64,000 bases of DNA from Streptomyces sp. B3I8. Lineage in GTDB: Bacteria > Actinomycetota > Actinomycetes > Streptomycetales > Streptomycetaceae. The position numbers and the translations under genes were made by a program. Location: contig NZ_JAUSYN010000002.1 in assembly GCF_030816915.1 (NCBI RefSeq), positions 5,469,501 through 5,533,500 on the forward strand. The letters are read 5' to 3'. Shown here in pieces: positions 34,297 through 42,749 of this stretch. A model generated the notes under the pieces. It was not told the DNA's origin and did not search any database. It saw only the letters and a list, made by a program, of their open reading frames with translations. Each line of letters begins with the position of its first letter. Within the stretch, counting starts at the first letter, position 1.

Positions 34297-35826
34297 GTGC
34301 GTCAGGACGCGTACGGCACACTCGTCGGCGTCCGCCGCCCCGGCGGCCGGCCGGTGTCCCGTCCGGCCGACCACCGCCGGCCGTCGCACCGGCACGGCCG
34401 GGCACCGCTCGCGGTCGTGGCCGTTCTGTTCACCGTCGCCCAACTCGCCCTGGTCCGCCCGGACCTGGGGCTCGGCTGGGACGAGACGGTGTACGTCAGC
34501 CAGGTCGCCGACCACGCGCCCGCCGCCTTCTTCAGCGCGCCGCGCGCCCGTGGGGTGTCGTTGCTGGTCGCACCGGTCGCCTCCTGGTCGTCGTCCACCG
34601 TCCTGCTGCGGGTCCACCTGGCCGCGCTCTCCGGGCTCGCGCTGTATCTCGCGCTGCGCGCCTGGCGGGGACTGCTCCCGGCCCGCGTCCTCACCCTCGC
34701 CGGCGCCCTCTTCGCCACCCTGTGGGTCACGCTCTTCTACGGTCCGCAGGCCATGCCCAACCTGTGGGTCGCGTACGGCGCCCTCGCCGCGACCGCCTGC
34801 TTCCTGCGCGCCCGCGCCGACCGCCGCGACCGCGCCGCCCTGTGGGGACTGGGCGCGAGCGCGGCCCTCATGGCCTTCATGCGGCCGACGGACGCGGTGT
34901 GGGCGACGGTGCCGCTGTTCGTCCTCGCGCTCACTGCCTGGGGCCGCCAGCGGCGGACGGTGCTGGTGCTCGTGCCGGCCGGTGGGCTGGCCGCCGGGGC
35001 CGTCGAGTGGATCGTGGAGGCGTACACCGCCTACGGCGGACTCGGCCGACGCCTGGCCGACGCCTCTCGTATCCAGGGCGGCCTGGGCTGGAACCTCGCC
35101 TTCGGCGACCAGCTCCGCGGCCTCGCCGGACGCGCCCTGTGCCGGCCGTGCACCGGGCCGCTGCCGTCGCCGGCCCAGACGTGGTGGTGGTTCGCCCTGC
35201 CGCCGCTCGCCGCGCTGGGCGCGATCGTCGCGGTCCGCGCCCGGCGTACGGCACCGGCCGTCCTGACCGCGTCGGCCTGCGCCACGACCGTCGCGCTCCC
35301 CTACCTGTTCCTCATCGGCTACGCCGCCCCGCGCTTCCTCCTCCCGGCCTACGCGCTGCTCTCGCTCCCGGTCGCCGTGGCGGTGCTGCGGCTGGTGACC
35401 GCCGGGTCCGGCCGGTGGCGTACGGCCGCGCGGGTACTGGTCGCGGCGGGGCTCGCCGGGCACCTCGCGGCGCAGTACGCGGTGCTCGACGGGGTGGTGG
35501 AGCGGTCGGCGGCGGGGCGGCGGGCGTGGGCGCGTACGGCGGCTGCGCTGCACGGGCTCGGGGTGCGGCCGCCGTGCGTGGTGACGGGGCGTGAGGCGAT
35601 TCCCGTCGCGTACTACGCGGGGTGCGCGTCGGCGGAGGTCAGCGGGCACAACGAGAACAGCACGGTGGGGGAGATCGTGGCGGCGGCCGCGCGGGGGCCG
35701 GTGGCGGTGCTCGGGGAGGCGGGCGGTGAGCCGCCGGGGTTCGCGCGGGGGTGGGCGGTGCATCGGTACGGGGGTGTGTGGGTGTGGGCGCGTCGTGGCT
35801 TGTCGCGCGGTTCCCCGCGCCCCTGA
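34297..35826 (+). CDS. GT-C-like multi-pass membrane protein (probable polyprenyl-sugar glycosyltransferase)
   Basis: 509 aa from GTG 34297, TTGGAG six bases upstream. The first extracytoplasmic loop carries GLGWDETVYVSQ with adjacent Asp and Glu, the usual acidic active site of GT-C (GT39/GT83-like) enzymes. About eleven hydrophobic segments follow, then a periplasmic C-terminal domain of about 110 residues. It would use a polyprenyl-phosphate sugar outside the membrane. The leader (34231-34290) is a long pyrimidine-rich tract on the coding strand. It stands alone between Spo0M (divergent) and modC (convergent), so the acceptor is unknown. Confidence 0.8.
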   Translation: MRQDAYGTLVGVRRPGGRPVSRPADHRRPSHRHGRAPLAVVAVLFTVAQLALVRPDLGLGWDETVYVSQVADHAPAAFFSAPRARGVSLLVAPVASWSSSTVLLRVHLAALSGLALYLALRAWRGLLPARVLTLAGALFATLWVTLFYGPQAMPNLWVAYGALAATACFLRARADRRDRAALWGLGASAALMAFMRPTDAVWATVPLFVLALTAWGRQRRTVLVLVPAGGLAAGAVEWIVEAYTAYGGLGRRLADASRIQGGLGWNLAFGDQLRGLAGRALCRPCTGPLPSPAQTWWWFALPPLAALGAIVAVRARRTAPAVLTASACATTVALPYLFLIGYAAPRFLLPAYALLSLPVAVAVLRLVTAGSGRWRTAARVLVAAGLAGHLAAQYAVLDGVVERSAAGRRAWARTAAALHGLGVRPPCVVTGREAIPVAYYAGCASAEVSGHNENSTVGEIVAAAARGPVAVLGEAGGEPPGFARGWAVHRYGGVWVWARRGLSRGSPRP

Positions 35827-35865
35827 ACGCGCCCCTGGCGGGACGCCTCTCGTCGGGGCGCCCCC

Positions 35866-36978
35866 TCAAGCCGGGTACGCGTGTGTCTGCGTCGCCTTCA
35901 CCGTCGCCCAGACCGTCGCGCCGGGCCGCAGGTCCAGTTGGGCCGCGGAGACCGTCGTCAGGTCGGCCAGGACACGGAGGTCGCCGGTGAGGTCGGCGCG
36001 GATCTGGTCGGCGTGGGTCTCCAGGCCCGCCACCTCGCAGCGCCACAGGTTGCGGGCGCTGGCGCCGACCGGGCGCTCGCTGTGCAGGGTGACCGCGCCG
36101 GGCGGGAACGCCACGAACGCCGGGCCGGACAGCTTCTCCGACGTCGTGATCGACGGGCCTCCGTCGAGCAGCCGTACGGTGTGGCCCTCGGCCTCCCCCC
36201 GGTACAGGTTCAGCCCGACCAGCCGGGCGATGTAGTCCGTACGCGGATGCCGGGCGACGTCGGTCGGCGGGCCCTCCTGCACCACGTGGCCGTCCTCCAC
36301 CACCACAAGGCGGTCGGCGAGCACCATCGCGTCCAGCGGGTCGTGCGTGACGAGCACCGCGACCGCCTCGAACTCGGCCAGCCGGCGCCGCAGTTCGGCC
36401 CGCACCTCCAGCCGGGTGCGGGCGTCGAGCGCGGCCAGCGGCTCGTCGAGGAGGAGCAGCCGGGGCCGGGTCGCCAGCGCCCGGGCGAGCGCGACCCGCT
36501 GAGCCTGGCCGCCGGAGAGCCGGCGCGGCTTGGCGCCCGCGTGCTCCGCCAGCCCCAGCCGAGCCAGCCACTCGGCGGCCTGCGCCCGCGCCTCGGCCTT
36601 GGAGGCGCCCCGGCAGCGCGGCCCGAACGCCACGTTGTCGAGCGCGGTCAGGTGCGGGAAGAGGAGGTAGTCCTGGAAGACGACACCGACGGGGCGGGAG
36701 TCGGGCGGCGTACGGTCCAGTGCCACCCCGTCCAGCCGCAGCCGGCCACCGCTGCCGCCGCCGGCACCGTCGGCGGACAGCGGGACCAGGCCGGCCAGCG
36801 CCCGCAACGCGGTCGTCTTGCCCGCGCCGTTCGGGCCGAGCAGCGCGACCACTTCGCCGGGCGCGGCGCGCAGCGTGACGTCGAGCCGGAAGGAGCCGCG
36901 CACGACGACCAGGTGCGCGTCGAGGCCCTCGCGGGCGCCGGTCGCCACGGGCGGCACGGGCTCGTCCACCGTGCTCAT
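35866..36978 (-). CDS. modC: Molybdate ABC transporter ATP-binding protein
   Basis: 370 aa from ATG 36978, overlapping modB by ATGA. ATPase motifs are all present: Walker A GPNGAGKT near residue 45, the Q-loop VVFQDYLLFPHL, signature LSGGQ, Walker B LLLLDEP and switch His in VLVTHD. The C-terminal 110 residues form a TOBE-like domain (ARNLWRCEVAGLETHADQIRADL) expected to bind molybdate. The family length fits ModC. As last gene of modABC it powers molybdate (and tungstate) import. Confidence 0.93.
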   Translation of the reverse strand: MSTVDEPVPPVATGAREGLDAHLVVVRGSFRLDVTLRAAPGEVVALLGPNGAGKTTALRALAGLVPLSADGAGGGSGGRLRLDGVALDRTPPDSRPVGVVFQDYLLFPHLTALDNVAFGPRCRGASKAEARAQAAEWLARLGLAEHAGAKPRRLSGGQAQRVALARALATRPRLLLLDEPLAALDARTRLEVRAELRRRLAEFEAVAVLVTHDPLDAMVLADRLVVVEDGHVVQEGPPTDVARHPRTDYIARLVGLNLYRGEAEGHTVRLLDGGPSITTSEKLSGPAFVAFPPGAVTLHSERPVGASARNLWRCEVAGLETHADQIRADLTGDLRVLADLTTVSAAQLDLRPGATVWATVKATQTHAYPA

Positions 36979-37850
36979 GAGGCCGTCAGCCAGCGGTCGC
37001 GCAGTCCCGCGAGCACCGCGATCGACACCGCGAGCAGCACAAGGCTCAGCGCGATCGCCGCCGCCGGGTCGTTCTGCAATGCCAGGTACACCGCGAGCGG
37101 CATCGTCTGCGTACGGCCGGGGAAGTTGCCGGCGAAGGTGATCGTCGCCCCGAACTCGCCCAGCGCCCGCGCCCACGCCAGCACCGCGCCCGCCAGCACG
37201 CCGGGCGCGATCAGCGGCAGCGTGACCCGGCGGAACGCGGTGAAACGGGAGGCCCCCAGGGTGGCGGCCGCCTCCTCGTAGCGCGGGTCGGCCGCCCGCA
37301 ACGTGCCCTCCACGCTGATCACCAGGAACGGCATCGCCACGAACGCCTCCGCCAGCACCACGCCCGTCGTCGTGAACGGCAGCGTGATCCCGAACCACTC
37401 GTCCAGCCACCGCCCGGCCACGCCGTTGCGGCCGAGCGCCAGCAGCAGCGCCACACCGCCCACCACCGGCGGCAGCACCAGCGGCAGCGTCACCAGCGCC
37501 CGCAGCAGCCCGCGCCCGGGGAACTCGGTACGGGCCAGCAGCCAGGCCAGCGGCACGCCCAGGACGAGGCTGACGGCGGTCGCGGCCGTCGCGCTCAGCA
37601 GCGAGAGCCGCAGCGCCTGCCACACCTGCGCACTGGTGAGCTGGTCCGGCAGGTCGCGCCAGGGGGCCCGGATCAGCAGGGCGAGCAGCGGCAGCAGCAG
37701 GAAGCAGACGCCCACCAGGGCGGGCAGCAGCAACGGCAACGGCGCGCCGGTCCGACGGCGACGGCCACCACGCGCCGGGCGCCCCCGCCGGAACCGTCCG
37801 GAGGGGGCCGGTCCGCCGTCCGCCTCGGCGGGCGCGGGTGACGGACTCAC
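36975..37850 (-). CDS. modB: Molybdate ABC transporter permease
   Basis: 291 aa from GTG 37850, which overlaps the modA stop. After an arginine-rich N-terminus (about 35 residues) there are roughly six membrane helices. The EAA loop that contacts ModC reads EEAAATLGASRFTAFRRVTLPLIAPG, near residue 195. The ALGEFGATITFAGN segment is typical of ModB/CysT permeases. It works with the neighbouring ModA and ModC. Confidence 0.93.
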   Translation of the reverse strand: MSPSPAPAEADGGPAPSGRFRRGRPARGGRRRRTGAPLPLLLPALVGVCFLLLPLLALLIRAPWRDLPDQLTSAQVWQALRLSLLSATAATAVSLVLGVPLAWLLARTEFPGRGLLRALVTLPLVLPPVVGGVALLLALGRNGVAGRWLDEWFGITLPFTTTGVVLAEAFVAMPFLVISVEGTLRAADPRYEEAAATLGASRFTAFRRVTLPLIAPGVLAGAVLAWARALGEFGATITFAGNFPGRTQTMPLAVYLALQNDPAAAIALSLVLLAVSIAVLAGLRDRWLTAS

Positions 37851-38665
37851 GGCGAGAGGAATCCGGACGTGGTCATCACTTTCTGTCCCGCCGCCGACTT
37901 CACCAGGGCGATGAACGCCTTCGCCCCGGCCGTGTTCCCGGCGTGCTTCAACGAGACGATCGGACAGTCGTTGACGGCCTCGGCCGATTCGGGGAACTCC
38001 ACGCCCTCCACCTTGTCACCCGCCGCCTTCACATCGGTGCGGTAGACGATCGCCGCGTCGGCCTCCTTCAGCTCCACCTTGGTCAGCGCGCTCTTGACGT
38101 CCTGCTCGTACGAGACGGGGGTGAGTTTCAGGCCGCTCGCCTCCAGCGCGGTCTGCGCGGCCGCACCGCACGGCACGGTCTTGGCGCACAGCACGACCTT
38201 CAGCCCCGGCCTGGTCAGGTCCTTCAAGGAGGCGATCCTGTCCGGGTTGCCGGGCAGGGCGGCGATCTCCAGACGGTTCCGCACGAAGGTCGACGGCGTA
38301 CCGGCGGCGTCCCCGGCGTCCGTCACCGTCTTCATCGTCTTCGGGCTGGCCGAGGCGAACACGTCGGCGGGGGCGCCCTCGGTGATCCCGGCGGCGAGAC
38401 TGTCGCTGCCGCCGAAGTTGAAGGTGACCTTCGTGCCCGGGTACTCCTTCTCGAACTTCTTCCCCAGCGCGGTGAAGCTCTCCTGCAGCGAGGCCGCCGC
38501 GAACACGGTCACGGTCCCGGAGGGCTTCGCCGGGCCGCCGCCGGAGGCGCTCGCGTCGTCGGAGCCGCCGGAGTCGGACGAACATGCGCCGGCCGTCACC
38601 AACACGGCGGCGACACCGACCCCGGCGAGCATCCGTCGACGGGCACGGCGGGACGTACGGATCAT
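37847..38665 (-). CDS. modA: Molybdate-binding lipoprotein
   Basis: 272 aa from ATG 38665 (a GTG one codon upstream is an equal alternative; GGAG lies upstream of both). A basic signal peptide RTSRRARRRM and hydrophobic core lead to a lipobox ending AGAC (Cys28), then a Ser/Gly/Asp linker. The periplasmic-binding fold is ModA-type: VTVFAAASLQESF, GGSDSLAAGITEGAPADVFASAS, and AIVYRTDV. The oxyanion-binding Ser residues lie in the AASL and SDSL motifs. It captures molybdate outside the membrane for ModBC. Confidence 0.94.
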   Translation of the reverse strand: MIRTSRRARRRMLAGVGVAAVLVTAGACSSDSGGSDDASASGGGPAKPSGTVTVFAAASLQESFTALGKKFEKEYPGTKVTFNFGGSDSLAAGITEGAPADVFASASPKTMKTVTDAGDAAGTPSTFVRNRLEIAALPGNPDRIASLKDLTRPGLKVVLCAKTVPCGAAAQTALEASGLKLTPVSYEQDVKSALTKVELKEADAAIVYRTDVKAAGDKVEGVEFPESAEAVNDCPIVSLKHAGNTAGAKAFIALVKSAAGQKVMTTSGFLSP

Positions 38666-38713
38666 CACTGAAGGTCTCCCATTGCCTGGGCGTCACACCT
38701 CATGGCCACTCTG

Positions 38714-38761
38714 ATCATAACGCCGCACCTGCCAGCCATGAATCCCCATGTAGCCAGCAGG
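38714..38761 (-). promoter_or_regulatory. modABC promoter with overlapping imperfect dyad
   Basis: TATGAT (reverse complement of 38714-38719) matches the -10 consensus at five of six positions and lies about 50 bases before modA. Immediately upstream, 38728-38761 is an imperfect palindrome: CCTGCCAGCCATG and CATGTAGCCAGCAGG around AATCCC. It occupies the -35 region. It does not look like the classical ModE box. Confidence 0.5.
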
Positions 38762-38961
38762 AGCGAACACAGTCAGTGGAGCAAGGTGGCATGTGCGCCC
38801 GCGTGGGAGCAGAGGATCAGCGCCGGGCCGTGGTTCCACCGCGTGGACGCGAGCGAGCGCGCCCCCGACGTCCGTACAAGATCCCGAACCCGGCGCCGGC
38901 ACTCCTCGCCGGGGCGCACGCCCGGCCAGGCCGGCCGTGCCCCCCGGTGAGAGGTGAGCCC

Positions 38962-40107
38962 TCAGTTGCCGTCGGCGGTCCGCGGTGACCAGCGCTGTTC
39001 GACCCGGGCCAGGCGCCAGTAGGTGAGGGCCAGTGCCCACACCACCACGAACAGCCCGGCGATGACGTATCCGACGTTGTCGAGGTCCAGACCGGCGATC
39101 CAGCCGGTCACGGAGTCCGTCAGGTCGAGCTTCTCGTGCAGGACGCCGACCAGTTCGATCGTGCCGATCAGGAAGGCGACGGCGATCGACAGCCCGGTGA
39201 TCGTGAGGTTGTAGAACACCTTGCGCACGGGGTTGGCGAACGCCCACTGGTAGGCGAAGTTCATGAACGTGCCGTCCAGCGTGTCGAACAGGCTCATCCC
39301 GGCGGCGAACAGCAGCGGCAGGCACAGGACCGCGTACCAGGGCAGTCCGGCCGCCGCGCCGCTGCCCGCCATCACCATCAGCGTCACCTCGGTCGCGGTG
39401 TCGAAGCCGAGCCCGAAGAGGAAACCGAGCGGGAACATCTGCCCGGGGCGGCTGACGGAGCGGGTGAGGCGGCCCAGGATCCGGTTCATGAAGCCGCGCG
39501 AGTCCAGGTGCGCCTCCAGCTCCGCCTCGTCGTACGTTCCCGCCCGCATCGCCCGGAACACCCGCAGGATGCCGAGCAGCGCGACCAGGTTCAGCGCGGC
39601 GATCAGATACAGGAAGCCGCCCGAGACGGTGGTGCCGACGACGCCGAGCGTCTGGTGCGTGCGCGAGCCCTCGTTGAGCAGCGTGCCCGCGAGCGCCGTG
39701 CCGCCGGCCACCAGCGCGGCCATGACCACCACCACGCTGGAGTGCCCCAGCGCGAACCAGAACCCGACCGACACCGGGCGCTTGCCGTCGGCCATGAGCT
39801 TGCGGGTGGTGTTGTCGATGGCCGCGATGTGGTCGGCGTCGAAGGCGTGCCGCATGCCCAGCGTGTAGGCGGTGATGCCGAGTCCGATGCCGAAGGCCTT
39901 GGAGCCGACCTCGTAGTGCTCGGGCACCACCAGCAGGAACAGCACCCCGAACGCCACCACGTGCAGGGCCAGGATCACCGCCAGCAGCCCGGCGGTACGG
40001 ACGGTGTCCTCGCGCCGCCAGCGGAAGGAACCGGTGGGGGCGGCGGTGGCCCCGGGGGTCGCGGGGGTCGTGGAGGAATGCGCGGAAGGGCGCGCGGGCA
40101 GGGTCAT
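38962..40107 (-). CDS. NiCoT-family nickel/cobalt transporter, probably cobalt
   Basis: 381 aa from ATG 40107, GGAG nine bases upstream. The family signature in helix 2 is intact: LGMRHAFDADHIAAIDNTTRK. GHSSVVVVMAALVA and LGFDTATEVTLM, also signature motifs, follow; about eight membrane helices are visible. A cobalamin riboswitch lies directly in its leader, which makes cobalt supply for B12 the likely role rather than nickel for urease or hydrogenase. The Ser/Thr/Pro-rich first 30 residues are cytoplasmic. Confidence 0.92.
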   Translation of the reverse strand: MTLPARPSAHSSTTPATPGATAAPTGSFRWRREDTVRTAGLLAVILALHVVAFGVLFLLVVPEHYEVGSKAFGIGLGITAYTLGMRHAFDADHIAAIDNTTRKLMADGKRPVSVGFWFALGHSSVVVVMAALVAGGTALAGTLLNEGSRTHQTLGVVGTTVSGGFLYLIAALNLVALLGILRVFRAMRAGTYDEAELEAHLDSRGFMNRILGRLTRSVSRPGQMFPLGFLFGLGFDTATEVTLMVMAGSGAAAGLPWYAVLCLPLLFAAGMSLFDTLDGTFMNFAYQWAFANPVRKVFYNLTITGLSIAVAFLIGTIELVGVLHEKLDLTDSVTGWIAGLDLDNVGYVIAGLFVVVWALALTYWRLARVEQRWSPRTADGN

Positions 40108-40149
40108 TCGGTCACGCTCCAGCACCTCGTGGATCACTTCGTGAGATGC

Positions 40150-40332
40150 CGTGGCCGGTCTCCTGGCTGACGGGTCGACGCGCCCGCCCCAACCTTCCCA
40201 GCCACGCGTACGCACGGCCAGTGGCGCCGCCCGGGGGCGGCAGGGACGGGAACTCCCCGATCACAGTGGCGAGGGCCGCTCCGGACTCGACCCCCGAGGG
40301 GGCCTGCACCGGTCTTCCCGAACACCACGGCC
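40150..40332 (-). ncRNA. Cobalamin (B12) riboswitch
   Basis: Read on the minus strand the conserved order is GGGAAGACCGG, then GAGTCCGGAGCGGCC, CGCCACTGTGA, GGGGAG, CTGGGAAGG and the B12 box GTCAGCCAGGAGACCGGCC (40153-40171). The core matches the AdoCbl aptamer class. The loop between the two CCGG halves is enlarged by a GC hairpin (GGCCCCC/GGGGGTC). The transporter ATG is 45 bases past the box, and the sequence just upstream can pair around its RBS, suggesting translational control. Cobalamin should switch the transporter off. Confidence 0.93.
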
Positions 40333-40358
40333 CGGCCACCATAGGGCCCGTCCGTCAT

Positions 40359-40388
40359 CACCTGCAAGACTGCATATCTGCGCAGGTG
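40359..40388. promoter_or_regulatory. Dyad between the riboswitch and the arsR-type gene
   Basis: CACCTGC at 40359-40365 and GCAGGTG at 40382-40388 are perfect arms around a 16-base spacer that contains TGCATATCTGC. It lies between the divergent transporter leader and the ArsR gene, a plausible operator for that regulator. Confidence 0.45.
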
Positions 40389-40524
40389 TTGCGGGTGCGG
40401 TGGCGGGTGCGGCGAATCACCTGCCAGGTCCGTCCCCGGCCTTCCTCGGCCGGAAAGCGCGGAACCGGCGGACCGAAAGCGCGGAACCGGCCGCGGTCCG
40501 CCGTCCGCCTGGAACAATGCCCGC

Positions 40525-40878
40525 ATGCATCTCGTCCCCGCCGACCGTGCGGACCGGCGCACCATCGACGGCCACCGGGTGTGCGACGCCATCGCCGCCA
40601 TCGGTGAGCCGGAGGCCGTACGCGCCTGGGCCGACCGCTTCTCCCTGCTCGCCGACCCCGGTCGGCTCTCCCTCCTGCTGGCGCTGGACCGGACGGGCCC
40701 GCTCGCCGTCTCCGACCTCGCCATCGCCACCGGCATGAACGACCCGGCGGTCTCGCAGGCGCTGCGGCTGCTGCGGACGGCGGAGGTGGTGGCGGGGGAG
40801 CGGCAGGGGCGGATCGTGCGCTACCGGGTGATCGACCCGGTCATGCTGGAGCTGTTGAAACTGGTCAGAACCACCTGA
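40525..40878 (+). CDS. ArsR/SmtB-family metalloregulator
   Basis: 117 aa from ATG 40525. The winged helix is clear: FSLLADPGRLSLLLAL, LAVSDLAIATGMNDPAVSQALRLLRTAEVV and the wing RQGRIVRYRVID. The N-terminus has His2, His17 and Cys20 (DGHRVCDAI), possible metal ligands, but the classical ELCVCDL motif is absent (VSDLAIAT). Divergent from the riboswitch-controlled NiCoT gene, it may sense nickel or cobalt and repress that transporter. The metal is inference. Confidence 0.88.
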   Translation: MHLVPADRADRRTIDGHRVCDAIAAIGEPEAVRAWADRFSLLADPGRLSLLLALDRTGPLAVSDLAIATGMNDPAVSQALRLLRTAEVVAGERQGRIVRYRVIDPVMLELLKLVRTT

Positions 40879-41009
40879 AATACCCCGCCGTGGCGGGCGG
40901 GTGCCTGCACCAGAGGCGTCGCGGACCGTGTCGCGTTCGGCCGATCGGGTGACGATACGTAAGAATATGCCCCGTGCAGACGACCAGTGCGAGCCGACGG
41001 GGAGGGCCG

Positions 41010-41411
41010 GTGAACAGCCACGATGTCACCGACGAACAATGGGAGGGGCTCGCCCAGGTCGTGCCGCTGCGTGGCCGGGACTCCTGGCCGTCGGCGGTGG
41101 ACCACCGCTCCTACGACCACCGGGCCTACGCCGAGGCCGAGACGGAGGCCAGGCGCAGGTTCGTCGTCCTACGGGTCAACGTGTTCGCGGACGCCCGCGA
41201 CGTCGCCGAGACACTGATGGCCGGGGTCCCGGTCCTCCTCGACCTCACCAACGCGGAGACGGAGGTCGCCAAGCGCGTCCTCGACTTCAGCACGGGCGTC
41301 GTCTTCGGCCTGACCAGCGGCATGCACCGCGTGGACAAGAACGTCTTTCTGCTGACCCCGCCCGACACGGAGGTCACTCCGTCCCATACGGGGGCCGCGC
41401 GGCCGAGTTGA
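41010..41411 (+). CDS. SepF-like cell division protein paralogue
   Basis: 133 aa from GTG 41010, GGGGAGG just upstream; an ATG at 40974 is in frame but lacks a good site. The C-terminal DUF552 domain is recognisable: VNVFADARDVAETLMAGVPVLLDLTNAETEVAKRVLDFSTGVVFGL and the ending VFLLTPPDTEV. The N-terminal membrane-targeting helix of true SepF is not evident. Streptomycetes carry SepF plus two SepF-like proteins (SflA, SflB) that influence FtsZ ring placement; this isolated gene, outside the division cluster, is most like one of the paralogues. Confidence 0.87.
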   Translation: MNSHDVTDEQWEGLAQVVPLRGRDSWPSAVDHRSYDHRAYAEAETEARRRFVVLRVNVFADARDVAETLMAGVPVLLDLTNAETEVAKRVLDFSTGVVFGLTSGMHRVDKNVFLLTPPDTEVTPSHTGAARPS

Positions 41412-41415
41412 GCGT

Positions 41416-41431
41416 GCGGGGCCGTCCCCGC
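41416..41431. terminator. Compact hairpin after the SepF-like gene
   Basis: GCGGGG (41416-41421), loop CCGT, CCCCGC (41426-41431), starting four bases after the stop codon. There is no U-tract, as usual for this genus. Confidence 0.55.
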
Positions 41432-41570
41432 CTCCGCGCCCCGGCATCCCATCGGCACGGCAGCACGGCAGTCCGGCAGTCCGGCAACCGATCCCGTTCC
41501 GTACCCCGTTCGTGCGAAGCCCTTCGCAGCGGAACGGTTCGCCAGCCGCGCCGCCGTCTACGGTCCCCGC

Positions 41571-42749
41571 ATGCACGCGCCCCCACCGCCCGCAGGCACC
41601 CGGGCCGACCCCGTCCCCGCGCGGACCCCCGCCACCCTCCGCCCCCACCTCACCGAACTCAACCTCTCCGCCTACGCCGGGCACCGCCGCGTCAGCCTCC
41701 CCCTGCACCGCTTCACCCTCCTCGCCGGGCCCAGCGGCAGTGGCAAGTCCCGCGCCCTGGAGGCCTACGCCGCGCTCGCCCGGCTCGCCGCCGGGGCCGA
41801 CCTCGCCGAGGCGTTCCCGGCTCCGGGAACGTGCGTGCCCCGTTCCGCCCGCCCCGACCCCCAGCGCCGCCGCGGCTTTCGCATCGGCTGCACCGCCGAC
41901 GGCCCGGTCGGCCCCGTACGTCTCGACGTGGCCGTCCAGGTCGAACCCGAACTACGCCTCGTCGGCGAACGGTTGACAGCCGGTGGAGTGCCGCTCCTGC
42001 AGTCCGCGCTGCGCGACCCCGGCCGTCCCGTGGTGCAGGCCGCCTGGCACACCGCCGGCGCCGCCCCGGTGACCAGGGGCCCGCTGCCCGACGACCGGCT
42101 CGGCACCGCTCTGCTCCCCTTGCGCGTCGCCGGGGGCACGGACGGGCAGCGCAGGGTACTGGCGGCGGCCGAGCAGATGGTGGTCGCCCTGCGCTCGGTG
42201 TTCCCCTGCGATCCGCGCCCCGAGCGGATGCGCGGCCCGGTGGAACCCGGTGCCGGCCGGCTGCTGCCCGGCTGCGACAACCTCGCCGACGTGCTGTCCC
42301 GGACCCGCGAGGAGTGCGGGCAGCGGCACGCGCTGCTGGTCGCCGCCGTCCGCGCCGGCATCGCGGGCACGGTGACCGGCCTACGGGCGGAGAGGGACGA
42401 CGACGGCCGGCTACGGGCCCGCGTGGACCGCGGCGACGGCTCCCCGGCCACACCGCTGGAACTGCTCGGCGACGGCGAACTGCGTTACTTGGCCATGGCG
42501 TTGGTGCTGCTCACCGGGCCCGGAGTCCTGGAGGTGGACCCCGTCGGGGAGGTGCCGGCGGCGCTGCAGAGCCTCACCGTGCTGGCGGACGATCTCGACC
42601 GCTCCCTGGACCCGCACCAGACGAGGGAACTGGCACGGCTGGCGGCGCGCATGTGCGAGCGCGGTCACATCCGGCTGATCGGGGCGGTCTCCGACGCCTC
42701 CCGTGTGGCCGGGGCGGAGGGCGTGACGGTGGTACACCTGGGCGCGTGA
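41571..42749 (+). CDS. RecF/SMC-like ATP-binding protein, operon with a MazG-type gene
   Basis: 392 aa from ATG 41571. Walker A is GPSGSGKS (residues 53-60) right after an SMC/RecF-type first strand (RFTLLAG). The C-terminal part has a signature-like ELLGDGELRYLAMAL and a Walker B-like LTVLADDLDRSLDPHQ followed by the D-loop, and an H-switch region IRLIGAVSDASR. It belongs to the AAA_21/AAA_15 type of standalone ABC-like ATPases. Its stop overlaps the start of a MazG-type pyrophosphohydrolase (GTGA), so the two are translationally coupled. Function unknown; a nucleotide-pool or genome-defence role is possible. Confidence 0.82.
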   Translation: MHAPPPPAGTRADPVPARTPATLRPHLTELNLSAYAGHRRVSLPLHRFTLLAGPSGSGKSRALEAYAALARLAAGADLAEAFPAPGTCVPRSARPDPQRRRGFRIGCTADGPVGPVRLDVAVQVEPELRLVGERLTAGGVPLLQSALRDPGRPVVQAAWHTAGAAPVTRGPLPDDRLGTALLPLRVAGGTDGQRRVLAAAEQMVVALRSVFPCDPRPERMRGPVEPGAGRLLPGCDNLADVLSRTREECGQRHALLVAAVRAGIAGTVTGLRAERDDDGRLRARVDRGDGSPATPLELLGDGELRYLAMALVLLTGPGVLEVDPVGEVPAALQSLTVLADDLDRSLDPHQTRELARLAARMCERGHIRLIGAVSDASRVAGAEGVTVVHLGA

